Origin: CAVUCH01 sp963763095
Lineage (GTDB): Bacteria; Acidobacteriota; Vicinamibacteria; Vicinamibacterales; JAENWD01
Length of the DNA: 64,000 nucleotides
Direction: 5' to 3'
Assembly: GCA_963763095.1 (NCBI GenBank)
Contig: CAVXNR010000015.1
Location: 186,001-250,000, forward strand
Below the pieces are notes generated by a model, which was not told the DNA's origin, did not search any database, and saw nothing but the letters and a program-made list of their open reading frames with translations. Of the stretch, positions 11,512 to 20,032 are shown in pieces (the stretch's first letter is position 1; each line of letters opens with the position of its first letter). A program made the translations under genes and the position numbers.

Positions 11512-13032
11512 CTATTCCGATCGGTAGTTCGGCGCTTCCTTCGTGATCGCCACGTCGTGCACGTGGCTCTCGCGAATGCCCGCCGGCGTGATCCGCACGA
11601 ATCGGGGGTCCCGCTGCAGTGCCGCGATGTTGGCGGCGCCGCAGTAGCCCATCCCCGCGCGCAAGCCCCCCACCAGCTGGTGCACCATCATCGCGACCGG
11701 CCCCTTGTGCTGCACGCGTCCCTCGATGCCTTCGGGCACCAGCTTGTCGCTGCCGCCGCCGTCCAGATCGAACTCGTCCTGGAAGTACCGGTCCCGGCTG
11801 CCGCGCCGCATCGCCCCGATGGATCCCATGCCGCGGTATTCCTTGAAGCTGCGCCCCTGGTAGATGATCATTTCGCCGGGGCTCTCGTCGGTGCCCGCGA
11901 AGAGGTTGCCGATCATCGTGCAGCTCGCGCCGACCGCGATGGCCTTCGTCACGTCGCCCGAGAAACGGATGCCGCCGTCGGCAATCACCGGCACGTCGTG
12001 GCGGGCGGCTGTCTGGGCGCACTCGAGAATCGAGGAGATCATCGGAACGCCGACGCCAGCGATGATGCGCGTCGTGCAGATCGATCCGGCGCCGATGCCC
12101 ACCTTCACGGCGTCGACGCCGAGCTCGATCAGTGCCTCGGTTGCTTCGGCGGTGGCCACGTTTCCAGCAATCACGTCGACGTCCGCGAACTGCCGGCGGA
12201 TCCGCCGCACCGTGTCGAGCACGCCCTGCGAGTGGCCATGCGCCGTGTCGATGACCAGCGCGTCGACGTGGGCCGCCACCAGCGCCTCGGCGCGCTCCAT
12301 CGTGTCGCGCGCGACGCCTATGGCCGCTGCCACCCGCAGCCGTCCGAGCGAGTCCTTGCACGCGTTCGGGTACTTGACGGCTTTCTGGATGTCTTTGACG
12401 GTGATCAGGCCCTTCAGCCTGAACGCCTGATCGACGACCAGCAGCTTCTCGACCTTGTGCTGGTGCAGGATCTCCCGTGCTTCCTCCAGCGTCGTCCCGA
12501 CAGGAACCGTGACCAGGTGCTCCCTGGTCATGACCTCGGCGATTGGCCGTTCAACATTCGTCTCGAATCGCAGGTCGCGGTTCGTGAGGATGCCGACGAG
12601 CCGCCCTTCCTTTGAACCGTCCTCGGTGATCGGCACACCGGAGATCCGGTACTTCTTCATCAGTTCGAGCGCCTCGAAGATGCGCTCGCGCGGCGAGAGC
12701 GTGACCGGGTTGACGATCATGCCGCTCTCGGAGCGCTTCACCCGGTCGACCTCGGACGCCTGCTCCTCGATCGACATGTTCTTGTGAATCACTCCCAGGG
12801 CGCCGTGCTGCGCCATGGCGATCGCGAGCCGCGACTCGGTGACCGTGTCCATCGCCGCGCTGACGAGCGGTACGTTCAGGCGGATGTTGCGCGAAAAGCG
12901 GGTGGACACATCGACCTGTGTCGGCACGACATGCGAATGCTGCGGCACGAGCAGCACGTCGTCGAAGGTGAGTGCGGTGACGATGGTCTGGTCGAGCCTG
13001 ACCAACGCGGGACTCTCGATCTTGAGCACCAT
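11512..13032 (-). CDS. guaB: Inosine-5'-monophosphate dehydrogenase
   Basis: This 506-residue enzyme oxidises IMP to XMP in the committed step of guanine nucleotide synthesis. It has the N-terminal LTFDDVLLVPQHS motif, two inserted CBS domains (about residues 110-225), the catalytic cysteine loop GIGAGSICTTR, and the flap region GMGSIGAM. Length and domain order are normal. ATG 13032 follows directly after the secA reading frame: the frameshifted secA frame ends four bases upstream, so secA-guaB-tsaE read as one transcript. Confidence 0.96.
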   Translation of the reverse strand: MVLKIESPALVRLDQTIVTALTFDDVLLVPQHSHVVPTQVDVSTRFSRNIRLNVPLVSAAMDTVTESRLAIAMAQHGALGVIHKNMSIEEQASEVDRVKRSESGMIVNPVTLSPRERIFEALELMKKYRISGVPITEDGSKEGRLVGILTNRDLRFETNVERPIAEVMTREHLVTVPVGTTLEEAREILHQHKVEKLLVVDQAFRLKGLITVKDIQKAVKYPNACKDSLGRLRVAAAIGVARDTMERAEALVAAHVDALVIDTAHGHSQGVLDTVRRIRRQFADVDVIAGNVATAEATEALIELGVDAVKVGIGAGSICTTRIIAGVGVPMISSILECAQTAARHDVPVIADGGIRFSGDVTKAIAVGASCTMIGNLFAGTDESPGEMIIYQGRSFKEYRGMGSIGAMRRGSRDRYFQDEFDLDGGGSDKLVPEGIEGRVQHKGPVAMMVHQLVGGLRAGMGYCGAANIAALQRDPRFVRITPAGIRESHVHDVAITKEAPNYRSE

Positions 13033-13035
13033 GGA

Positions 13036-16000
13036 TTACCGTCCTGAGACGTCAGCGGGCGAGGCCCGGGGCGCCTCATACGAAAACGGCCGACAGGAGT
13101 CGGCCGGGATCGGGTCGAGAGGGTCATGCGAGCCGTGCCGTCTGCGGTTCATCAGCTGACCGAGGCTCCGTGGCACTTCTTGTACCTTCTTCCCGCTGCC
13201 GCACGGGCACGGATCGTTGCGGCCGACCTTGGCGCCGTCGTGACGGATGGTCTTGACGACGTCGTCGCCTCCGGTGCGAGCGGGCCGCGGCGCGAATGGG
13301 CTGGGAGCGGCCTGCCGGACGGGCGACCTGGCGGGCATCCGCGCCTGCTCATTCGGCTCGTTCAGGATCAGCGGCTGGCTGCGCCGTGCCGAAGGCTGGT
13401 GCGCCGGCGCGTCCGCCTGCTGATCCGCAGGTACGGCGCGGAGCCACCACAGGTGCCGGACGATGTCCTCGTCGACGCGGGCGCGCATCGCCTGGAACAA
13501 TTCGAAGCTCTCGCGCTTGTACTCGACGAGCGGATCACGCTGACCGTAGCCGCGCAGGCCGATCCCCTCTTTGAGGTGGTCGAGGCTGTAGAGATGGTCC
13601 TTCCACTGCCCGTCCACGATCTGCAGCATGAGATCGCGCTCGACGCGCTGCAGCAACTCGCGGCCGACCAGCGCCTCCTTCTCCTGGTACGCGGCCTTGA
13701 TCCGCGTCCACGTGGCATCCTCGATCTCGTCGGTGCTGCCGCCGAAATCGATGCCCGCGAAATCCTCCTGTGCGAACCCGAAGACGCGGGTGATCTCCTG
13801 CTTGAACGAAGGGACATCCCAGGCTTCGACGTCGGTCTCGCGGCCGATGTGCCGATCCACGATGTCATCGAGCAGGTCTTCCGCAAGGCTCATCACGTAG
13901 GCGCGCGTGTCGACCGTCTCGTCCTCGTCGATGCGAACCTGGCCCTCGAGCAACTCCCGCCGCAGCGCGTAGATGCTCTCGCGCTGCTTGTTCATCACGT
14001 CGTCGTACTCGAGCAGGTGCTTGCGGACCGAGAAGTTCTGGGCTTCGACCTGCTTCTGCGCACGCTCGATGGCGCGTGTCACCATCTTGTGCTCGATCGG
14101 CACGCCTTCTTCCATCCCGAGGCGCTGCATGAGCCCCGAAATGCGATCGGATCCGAAGATCCGCATCAGGTCGTCTTCGAGCGAGAGATAAAAGCGGGAT
14201 GAGCCCGGATCCCCTTGCCGGCCGGCCCGCCCGCGCAGCTGGTTGTCGATGCGCCGGGCCTCATGCCGCTCGGTGCCGAGGATGTGCAGGCCGCCAATCT
14301 GCACGACCTCGTCGTGCTCAGCCTCGGTCTGGCGGCGGAAGAACCCGTAGATGCGCTCCCAGTCGGGGCGCGGCACCTTGTAGAAGTGGTCGATGTGGAA
14401 GAAGTAGACGAACTGCTCATCGTCTACGAACCGGGCTTCGCCGCCCGGCAGCTTCTCGGCGACTTCTTCGCCGAGCGCCTGCTGCCTCGCCATGTACTCG
14501 GCGTTGCCGCCGAGCAGGATGTCGGTGCCGCGGCCGGCCATGTTGGTCGCGATCGTGACCGCGCCCTTGCGCCCGGCCTGCGCCACGATCTCGGCTTCCT
14601 GCGCGTGGTACTTGGCGTTGAGCACGACGTGCTTGATGCCCCGCCGCTTGAGCATCGCCGAGAGCCGCTCGGACTTCTCGATCGAAACGGTACCGACCAG
14701 CACGGGTCGGCCCTGCTGCTGCTTTTCGAGGATGTCGGCGACGATCGCCTCGTATTTCTCGGCCTCGGTGCGGTAGATGAGATCGGGTTCTTCGACTCGC
14801 CGCATCTCCCGGTTCGTCGGGACGACGCTCACATCGAGCTTGTAGATCTTGCCGAACTCCTCCGCCTCGGTCTCGGCCGTGCCGGTCATGCCGGCGAGCT
14901 TCTTGTACTTGCGGAAGTAGTTCTGGAAGGTGATGGTCGCGAGCGTCTGGTTCTCGCGCTCGATCTTCACCTTCTCCTTGGCTTCCACGGCCTGGTGCAG
15001 TCCGTCGCTCCAGCGGCGGCCGGGCATCAGGCGGCCGGTGAACTCGTCCACGATGACGACCGCACCGTCCTTGATCATGTAGTCCACGTCGAGGCGGAAC
15101 AGCGTGTGGGCACGCAGCGCCTGGTTGACGTGGTGGAGCAGGGGCATGTTGGCCGGGTCGTAGAGTCCGCCAGGGTGGAGCCGGTGGCCGAGCAGCTTCT
15201 CGGCCGCTGCCATTCCGCTCTCAGTCAGAGAGACCGTCTTGTGCTTCTCGTCGACGATGTAGTCGCCGGTGGCCTCGAGACGCTCACGGTCTTCGCCCTT
15301 GGTGTCGCCGCGCGTGACCGCACCGGGCTTGAGCCGCGGAATGATGCGGTCCACCTCGTAATAGAGGTCCGTGGATTCTTCCGCTGGGCCGGAGATGATC
15401 AGCGGCGTGCGGGCCTCGTCGATGAGGATGCTGTCGACCTCGTCGACAATCGCGTAGTGATGCCCGCGCTGGACGTAATGCGACAACTCGAACTTCATGT
15501 TGTCGCGCAGGTAGTCGAACCCGAACTCGTTGTTCGTGCCGTACGTGATGTCGCACCCGTAGGCGACTTGCCGCTCCTGGTCGTTCAAATCGTGCTGGAT
15601 GACGCCGACGCTCATCCCCAGGAACCTGTAGATCTTGCCCATCCACTCGGAGTCGCGGCGGGCCAGGTAATCGTTGACCGTGACGACGTGAACGCCCTTG
15701 CCTTCGAGCGCGTTGAGGTAGGCCGGCAGCGTGGCCACGAGCGTCTTGCCCTCGCCCGTCTTCATCTCCGCGATGGTGCCGCGGTGGAGGATCACGCCGC
15801 CGATGAGCTGAACGTCGAAGTGCCGCATGTTCAGCACACGGCGGCCCGCCTCACGCACCACGGCGAAGGCTTCGGGCAACAGATCGTCGACCGTTGCCCC
15901 GTCGGCGACGCGCGAGCGGAACTCGGCCGTCTTCGCGCGGAGCTGCTCGTCGGACAGCCCTTCAATCGACGCCTCCAGGGCGTTGATCTGGTCGACCAGC

Positions 16001-16068
16001 GGTCGAATGGCTTTCAGCTCGCGCTCGTTCTGCGTGCCGAAGACCTTGGCGAGGAGAGTGCCGAGCAT
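13036..16068 (-). CDS. secA: Preprotein translocase ATPase SecA, with a frameshift in the C-terminal zinc motif
   Basis: SecA is the motor ATPase that drives Sec-dependent export through SecYEG. Walker A (MKTGEGKTLVATLPAYL), DEVDSILIDEARTP, the MTGTAETEAEEF helicase region and LRGRAGRQGDPG are all present. The zinc-binding tail should read CPCGSGKKYKKCHG. Here it reads CPCGSGKK and then shifts frame into VQEVPRSLG. An extra base at 13185-13186 (CC where one C is expected) explains this: removing it restores YKKCHGASVS and a stop at 13152, giving about 971 residues. As read, the protein runs to 13036 and loses the last two zinc ligands. Either a sequence error or a real tail mutation is possible. 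Confidence 0.95.
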   Translation of the reverse strand: MLGTLLAKVFGTQNERELKAIRPLVDQINALEASIEGLSDEQLRAKTAEFRSRVADGATVDDLLPEAFAVVREAGRRVLNMRHFDVQLIGGVILHRGTIAEMKTGEGKTLVATLPAYLNALEGKGVHVVTVNDYLARRDSEWMGKIYRFLGMSVGVIQHDLNDQERQVAYGCDITYGTNNEFGFDYLRDNMKFELSHYVQRGHHYAIVDEVDSILIDEARTPLIISGPAEESTDLYYEVDRIIPRLKPGAVTRGDTKGEDRERLEATGDYIVDEKHKTVSLTESGMAAAEKLLGHRLHPGGLYDPANMPLLHHVNQALRAHTLFRLDVDYMIKDGAVVIVDEFTGRLMPGRRWSDGLHQAVEAKEKVKIERENQTLATITFQNYFRKYKKLAGMTGTAETEAEEFGKIYKLDVSVVPTNREMRRVEEPDLIYRTEAEKYEAIVADILEKQQQGRPVLVGTVSIEKSERLSAMLKRRGIKHVVLNAKYHAQEAEIVAQAGRKGAVTIATNMAGRGTDILLGGNAEYMARQQALGEEVAEKLPGGEARFVDDEQFVYFFHIDHFYKVPRPDWERIYGFFRRQTEAEHDEVVQIGGLHILGTERHEARRIDNQLRGRAGRQGDPGSSRFYLSLEDDLMRIFGSDRISGLMQRLGMEEGVPIEHKMVTRAIERAQKQVEAQNFSVRKHLLEYDDVMNKQRESIYALRRELLEGQVRIDEDETVDTRAYVMSLAEDLLDDIVDRHIGRETDVEAWDVPSFKQEITRVFGFAQEDFAGIDFGGSTDEIEDATWTRIKAAYQEKEALVGRELLQRVERDLMLQIVDGQWKDHLYSLDHLKEGIGLRGYGQRDPLVEYKRESFELFQAMRARVDEDIVRHLWWLRAVPADQQADAPAHQPSARRSQPLILNEPNEQARMPARSPVRQAAPSPFAPRPARTGGDDVVKTIRHDGAKVGRNDPCPCGSGKKVQEVPRSLGQLMNRRRHGSHDPLDPIPADSCRPFSYEAPRASPADVSGR

Positions 16069-16148
16069 GTGATGGTGAGGCTCAGTGGACCCGGATAATC
16101 CACTGATTGTAGCGAAGCGCGAGCGGACGGGTCAAACGGCTAACGTGT

Positions 16149-17084
16149 TCAGCGCGCGCGTTCGAGGAGGAAGCGGAGCGGGTTCAGCGTCTGCCCGTTG
16201 GCCAGTACCTCGTAATGGACGTGATCGCCGGTGGAGCGGCCGGTCGAGCCCACGAACCCGAGGATGTCTCCGCGGTGGACCGTATCCCCTGGCGCCACGT
16301 TGAAGGCGTGCAGGTGCGCGTACCGCGTGGCCAGGCCGAAGCCGTGATCGAGAGTGACCATCTTTCCGTAGGCGCCCGCGAGTTCCGCGGTCCGCACGGT
16401 ACCGTCGGCAGTGGCATAGACGGGCTGCCCGCGCTCGGCCGAGATGTCGAGGCCGGCGTGGAAGGCGTCCTCGCCCGTAAGGGGATCTCTTCGCCGGCCG
16501 AACGCGTCGGTCAGCCAGCCTTGCGCCGGCCAGATGGTCGGGGTCGCAGCGGCCAGCGCCTGCCGCCGCTCGACACCCGCCTGCACCGTCCTGAGACGGC
16601 CCTCGAGGCTGTACAGCAGGTCTCGCAGCACGCCAAACGTGTCTTCCGGCACATTGAACCCGGGAAGGAACAGAGGCGGGACTGTTTTGGCGGTTACCGG
16701 AGGAGGGCCACCGGCCGCACGTGACTTCACGATGGCAGGGAGCCGTTCGATGGCGCGCTGAGTCTTCGGGTCGATCGCGGCGCCTTCACCGAGCTGCGTG
16801 ACGGCGGTCTGCAGGGACGCCAGCTGTGCCGTGAGTTCGCCTGTGGCCGCGCGGTAGCTACGGTTTTCGATCTCCAGCGCGCCTGCCGCGGTCTGCAGCT
16901 GCGCGATCTCGGTGTAAGCACTCCAGCGCAACCCGAGCCCGACGAGCACCGGTAGCGCGAAGACAGCAAGCGCGGCACCGATCACGGGCTTCGGATTGAT
17001 GCAGAAACGCCGGTAGACGCCGGTGTGCCTATCGGCAAGAACGATCGTGTAGCGTCGCGCCGGGCGACGGAGGCGGCGTGGCAA
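16149..17084 (-). CDS. M23 (LytM-type) murein peptidase with N-terminal anchor and coiled coil
   Basis: The protein has a short basic N-terminus, one membrane segment (VIGAALAVFALPVLVGLGL), a predicted coiled coil (TEIAQLQTAAGALEIEN onward) and a C-terminal LytM domain with the zinc ligands in HAGLDIS and HVHYEV. Such proteins cleave peptidoglycan crosslinks or activate amidases at the envelope. No ATG suits the family N-terminus. TTG 17084 begins MPRRLRRPARRYTIV, which looks natural; an upstream in-frame start at 17264 would add 60 low-complexity residues and overlap the divergent ArsR gene. The start is uncertain. Confidence 0.85.
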   Translation of the reverse strand: MPRRLRRPARRYTIVLADRHTGVYRRFCINPKPVIGAALAVFALPVLVGLGLRWSAYTEIAQLQTAAGALEIENRSYRAATGELTAQLASLQTAVTQLGEGAAIDPKTQRAIERLPAIVKSRAAGGPPPVTAKTVPPLFLPGFNVPEDTFGVLRDLLYSLEGRLRTVQAGVERRQALAAATPTIWPAQGWLTDAFGRRRDPLTGEDAFHAGLDISAERGQPVYATADGTVRTAELAGAYGKMVTLDHGFGLATRYAHLHAFNVAPGDTVHRGDILGFVGSTGRSTGDHVHYEVLANGQTLNPLRFLLERAR

Positions 17085-17253
17085 TGTGTGTCGACCCGAC
17101 GAACCTGGAAACGCCAGTACGTGCGGACCGCCGCTCTGACGGCCCCCGACCCGTGGCGCGAACTTTACCACCGCCGGAGCGGCCAAGGGAAGCTGCGGAT
17201 GCCCTGGCTGGCGAACGCAAGGCGAAGCGCGTCCACCCATCGGAGCCGCGCGT

Positions 17254-17283
17254 TTGACACGCAAGCCAGCGCTTGCCTATTAT
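17254..17283 (+). promoter_or_regulatory. Near-consensus sigma-70 promoter for the ArsR-VOC operon
   Basis: TTGACA at 17254-17259 and TATTAT at 17278-17283 are separated by 18 bp. The expected transcription start, about seven bases past the -10 box, coincides with GTG 17290, the preferred start of the ArsR gene. The transcript would therefore be leaderless. The match is unusually strong for this GC-rich sequence. Confidence 0.7.
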
Positions 17284-17289
17284 CTGCGA

Positions 17290-17577
17290 GTGAGTGACGT
17301 GTTCGAGGCCCTCGCCGCGCCGGCGCGAAGGGCGATTCTCGACGAGCTGCACGACAGAGATGGGCAGACGCTGTTCGAGCTCTGCACTCGCCTGACGATG
17401 CGGCACGGGCTGCAGCTCTCGCGTCAGGCGATTTCCCAGCACCTCGACGTCCTCGAAGCCGCCGGCCTCGTAGTCACCAGCCGGGAAGGCCGATACAAAT
17501 TCCATTTCATCGATCTGAAGCCGCTCAAGGCGGTCATGGACCGATGGCGCGGCAAGAAAGGAGACAGACAGCCATGA
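17290..17577 (+). CDS. ArsR-family winged-helix transcriptional regulator
   Basis: This small DNA-binding protein (95 residues from GTG 17290) has the ArsR N-terminus VFEALAAPARRAILDEL, a recognition helix in SRQAISQHLDVLEAAGLV and the wing TSREGRYKFHFID. No metal-binding cysteine pair is seen, so it probably belongs to the metal-independent group that often controls a linked VOC or SRPBCC gene. GTG 17290 is preferred over TTG 17254 because the latter overlaps the -35 box. Its stop overlaps the next ATG (ATGA), so the two are translationally coupled and the regulator probably controls its own operon. Confidence 0.88.
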   Translation: MSDVFEALAAPARRAILDELHDRDGQTLFELCTRLTMRHGLQLSRQAISQHLDVLEAAGLVVTSREGRYKFHFIDLKPLKAVMDRWRGKKGDRQP

Positions 17578-17960
17578 AAATTCACCTTACCAGTGTCTTC
17601 GTTGACGACCAGGACAAGGCGCTGAAGTTCTACACCGAAGTGCTTGGGTTCGTGAAGAAGACGGAAATTCCGCTCGGGGAGGCGCGCTGGCTGACGGTCG
17701 TGTCGCCGGATGATCCTGGCAGCACGGAGCTGCTGCTCGAGCCGGACGGTCACCCGGCAGTCGGTCCATTCAAGCAGGCGCTCGTCAAGGACGGGATCCC
17801 ATTCGCGTCGTTTGCGGTAGACGATGTCGCAGCGGAATACGAGCGCCTGCGCGCGCTGAACGTCCGGTTCACGCAACCTCCGGTGAGCATGGGCCCCGTC
17901 ACGACAGCTGTCTTCGACGACGGCTGCGGCAACCTGATTCAAATCGCAGCGACCGCGTAG
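17574..17960 (+). CDS. VOC-superfamily protein (glyoxalase/dioxygenase-like)
   Basis: The 128-residue single-module protein carries the two beta-alpha-beta-beta-beta halves of the vicinal oxygen chelate fold: HLTSVFVDDQDKALKFYTEVLGF at the N-terminus and FDDGCGNLIQI near the C-terminus. This family includes glyoxalase I, dioxygenases and drug-binding proteins; the sequence does not fix the substrate. Translation is coupled to the ArsR regulator by a 4-base overlap. Confidence 0.87.
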   Translation: MKIHLTSVFVDDQDKALKFYTEVLGFVKKTEIPLGEARWLTVVSPDDPGSTELLLEPDGHPAVGPFKQALVKDGIPFASFAVDDVAAEYERLRALNVRFTQPPVSMGPVTTAVFDDGCGNLIQIAATA

Positions 17961-17991
17961 GACGGACGATTCACTGGAACGAGGAGCATCG

Positions 17992-18537
17992 ATGGACGCT
18001 GTCACGCAAGGGCACTGGCAGAACATCGTGTCGGCGGACCGGAAGGTTCAGGGCGCGGCGTATTCCTTCCTGCTGAAAGCCACCTCGGAGCCGGTCGACT
18101 GGGCCTACGAGGTCTGGGACGACCTGCTCGGCGCGCTGCGCCACAAGGAGGGCCGCACGAGATCGATAGCGGCTCAACTCTTGTGCAATCTGGCAAAGAG
18201 TGATCCTGAGCGCCGCATTCTCCGGGACTTCGGCACGCTCTTCGCCGTTACGGCGGACCCGAAGTTCGTGACCGCGCGGCACGCACTGCAGGCGACGTGG
18301 CGGATCGGGACTCTGGGGAAGACGCACCAGTCCACGGTGGTCACTGCGCTTGCGAGCCGATTCGGCGATTGCACGTCAGACAAGAACTGCACGCTGATCC
18401 GCTACGACATCGCCCAGTGCCTCCGCCGGCTCTATGATGCCGTGCAGGACGAGAGGATCCGGCAGATGGCTCTCCGATTGATCGCGACAGAGCCAGACGC
18501 CAAGTACCGCCGCAAGTACCAGGCGCTCTGGAAGTGA
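17992..18537 (+). CDS. HEAT-like repeat protein of unknown function
   Basis: This 181-residue soluble protein has no signal peptide. It is made of helical pairs such as RTRSIAAQLLCNLAKSDPE and KFVTARHALQATWRIG, which resemble HEAT/armadillo repeats, and ends in a basic segment (YRRKYQALWK). It starts 31 bases after the VOC gene and may be the third gene of that operon. Its role is unknown; the repeats suggest protein-protein contact. Confidence 0.75.
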   Translation: MDAVTQGHWQNIVSADRKVQGAAYSFLLKATSEPVDWAYEVWDDLLGALRHKEGRTRSIAAQLLCNLAKSDPERRILRDFGTLFAVTADPKFVTARHALQATWRIGTLGKTHQSTVVTALASRFGDCTSDKNCTLIRYDIAQCLRRLYDAVQDERIRQMALRLIATEPDAKYRRKYQALWK

Positions 18538-18574
18538 GCTGGAAGCTGCGGACGATGTGATCCTGGGTGGAACG

Positions 18575-19017
18575 ATGATGAGCATCCCGGCGGATGACGC
18601 GCGAGCCGTCGCGCTCGGGGCGCTGTGTTCACGGGAGCACGCCGATGTCCAATGCCGTGGTGTTCGCGCAGTGGCGTGCCGCCCGGCGGCTTCTCGAGCG
18701 TGGGGCCACGACGACCATCTGGCAAGCTGCCGCACTCGGGCTCCCGGACCGTGTTCGGGATTTCTGCTCGGCTGAACCAGTGGCGTCAGTGGAACAACTC
18801 ACGAACGCGTTCTGGCATGCGTTGCCGCGGCGGACAGCAGCGCATCGCAGAATACCTGCTCGACCGTGGCGCCGATCTGAATTGGGTGGGGCATGACCGC
18901 AAGACGCCATGTGACGTGGCGCAAGCGTCCGGTGACACCAACCTGATTGCCGGTGACACCAACCTGATTGGATGGCTGCGTGCGCGTGGCGCTAAGAGCG
19001 CGGCGGAACTGAAGTAG
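18575..19017 (+). pseudogene. Ankyrin-repeat protein gene broken by frameshifts
   Basis: Ankyrin-like pieces occur in all three forward frames: an N-terminal piece (IPADDARAVALGAL) in one, NAVVFAQW and ARRLLERGATTTIWQAAAL in a second, and QQRIAEYLLDRGADLNWVG to GWLRARGAKSAAELK in a third. Joined, they follow the order of a small ankyrin protein, so at least two indels have broken the gene. A 21-bp tandem duplication near the end adds a second DTNLI. It lies between the HEAT-like gene and the DoxX-like gene. Confidence 0.7.
18931..18970 (+). repeat. 21-bp tandem duplication within the ankyrin remnant
   Basis: GGTGACACCAACCTGATTG occurs at 18931-18949 and again at 18952-18970, giving two identical DTNLI peptides in frame. 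It looks like a recent slippage duplication. Confidence 0.9.
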
Positions 19018-19079
19018 GCCACTGGCGGATGTCGATCCGCGCTGGCCCGGTTCGACATGCTGGCATGGATGGAGGTTTC

Positions 19080-19460
19080 ATGAACATCGCGCTCTGGGTC
19101 GTGCAGGTACTGCTCGCGGTCGCCTTCGTCGCCCACGGCTGGCTCTTTCTGTCGCCCCCGGCCGCCATTGCCGAACAGATGAACGCGTCGCTGCCCCGGT
19201 GGTTCCAGTTGTTTCTTGGCGTCGCGGAAGTGCTGGCCGCCGTGGGACTCATACTTCCAGGGCTGACGCGCATCATGCCCTGGCTGGTCACATGGGCCGC
19301 CGGCGGGATCATCATCGTGACGGTGTCGGCGACGGCCTATCACGTGGTGCGCGGCGAGATGAGCTCAGCGGCCATCACACTGCTGCTCGCCGCGATGGCG
19401 ACGTTCGTCGCGTACATGCGGCATGGTGTGCTGCCGCTTGGCATCCGGCGCACCGCGTAA
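19080..19460 (+). CDS. DoxX-like four-helix membrane protein
   Basis: The 126-residue protein has four membrane helices, beginning with MNIALWVVQVLLAVAFVAHG and including FLGVAEVLAAVGLILPGL. This matches the DoxX-like/DUF4267-type small membrane proteins, which have no agreed function. ATG 19080 is chosen because GGAGG at 19071-19075 is ideally placed; a longer in-frame start at 19029 lacks a binding site. It may lie in the same transcriptional unit as the upstream ArsR-VOC genes. Confidence 0.83.
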   Translation: MNIALWVVQVLLAVAFVAHGWLFLSPPAAIAEQMNASLPRWFQLFLGVAEVLAAVGLILPGLTRIMPWLVTWAAGGIIIVTVSATAYHVVRGEMSSAAITLLLAAMATFVAYMRHGVLPLGIRRTA

Positions 19461-19522
19461 AAACAATGAGATGTGGGTTCTGGCTCCTTCCTGCTGGTTG
19501 CAAGCGATGAGCCAGGCGCCAA

Positions 19523-19717
19523 TTATTTGCGGTTCTGTGACGGCTCAGGGGTATCTTGCGGTGCGACCGCCCACTCGGTGTGACACCTCGAACAGCGATA
19601 GATCCTGGCGCCGCGCCAAGCCTCCATCGTTCCCAACGCGCTCAGTTTGTCCCGCTGGGAGCAAAATGGACACGGCGGTGCTAAATCGGTGACTGGCTCG
19701 TGGACTGTTTGGCGCAA
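19523..19717 (-). CDS. Small zinc-ribbon protein
   Basis: This 64-residue protein has two CxxC knuckles, CPFC and CSRC, separated by about 28 residues and followed by HTEWAV. The start would be TTG 19717. It resembles two other tiny zinc ribbons nearby (19791-19982 and 24729-24911), which supports coding. Function is unknown; a nucleic-acid or protein-binding adaptor is an inference. Confidence 0.5.
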   Translation of the reverse strand: MRQTVHEPVTDLAPPCPFCSQRDKLSALGTMEAWRGARIYRCSRCHTEWAVAPQDTPEPSQNRK

Positions 19718-19790
19718 TCACCACGCGACAAGCATGTAGTGTGCCGCATACGGTGCAGTTGGGCGAGTCGCATCAACCGATACAGTGGGT

Positions 19791-19982
19791 ATGGAAGCAA
19801 GAGAGGACGCGTGGTCTGAGAGCCGCCCCGACCGTCGCGTGAACCGATTCGACGTTCCGCCGTGTCGGCGCTGCTCGAGCCCCTATGTGTTTGTGAGCGG
19901 GCGGACGGTCGATACGCTGCTCCTGACCTGCCAGTCGTGCGAGGAGCGATGGCTGGTCCCGAAACCAACGCCAGGGCAATAG
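19791..19982 (+). CDS. Small zinc-ribbon protein
   Basis: The 63-residue protein has CRRC and CQSC knuckles separated by 20 residues and a short tail, EERWLVPKP. ATG 19791 is preferred over GTG 19785. The spacing and hydrophobic core (YVFVSGRTVDTLLLTC) match the zinc ribbon encoded at 24729, so these appear to be paralogues. It is divergent from the zinc ribbon at 19523. Function unknown. Confidence 0.55.
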   Translation: MEAREDAWSESRPDRRVNRFDVPPCRRCSSPYVFVSGRTVDTLLLTCQSCEERWLVPKPTPGQ

Positions 19983-20032
19983 GGCCTCGATCGCCTGGCC
20001 GCCTGGCTACGAGCGGTGCTGCGTTTTGCCTC

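Noticed and set aside
14215..16098. A 627-residue plus-strand frame antisense to secA
   Set aside because: It mirrors the secA codons in high-GC DNA and has no domain of its own. Similar antisense frames over gcvP, CocE, guaB and the aldehyde dehydrogenase were also dropped.
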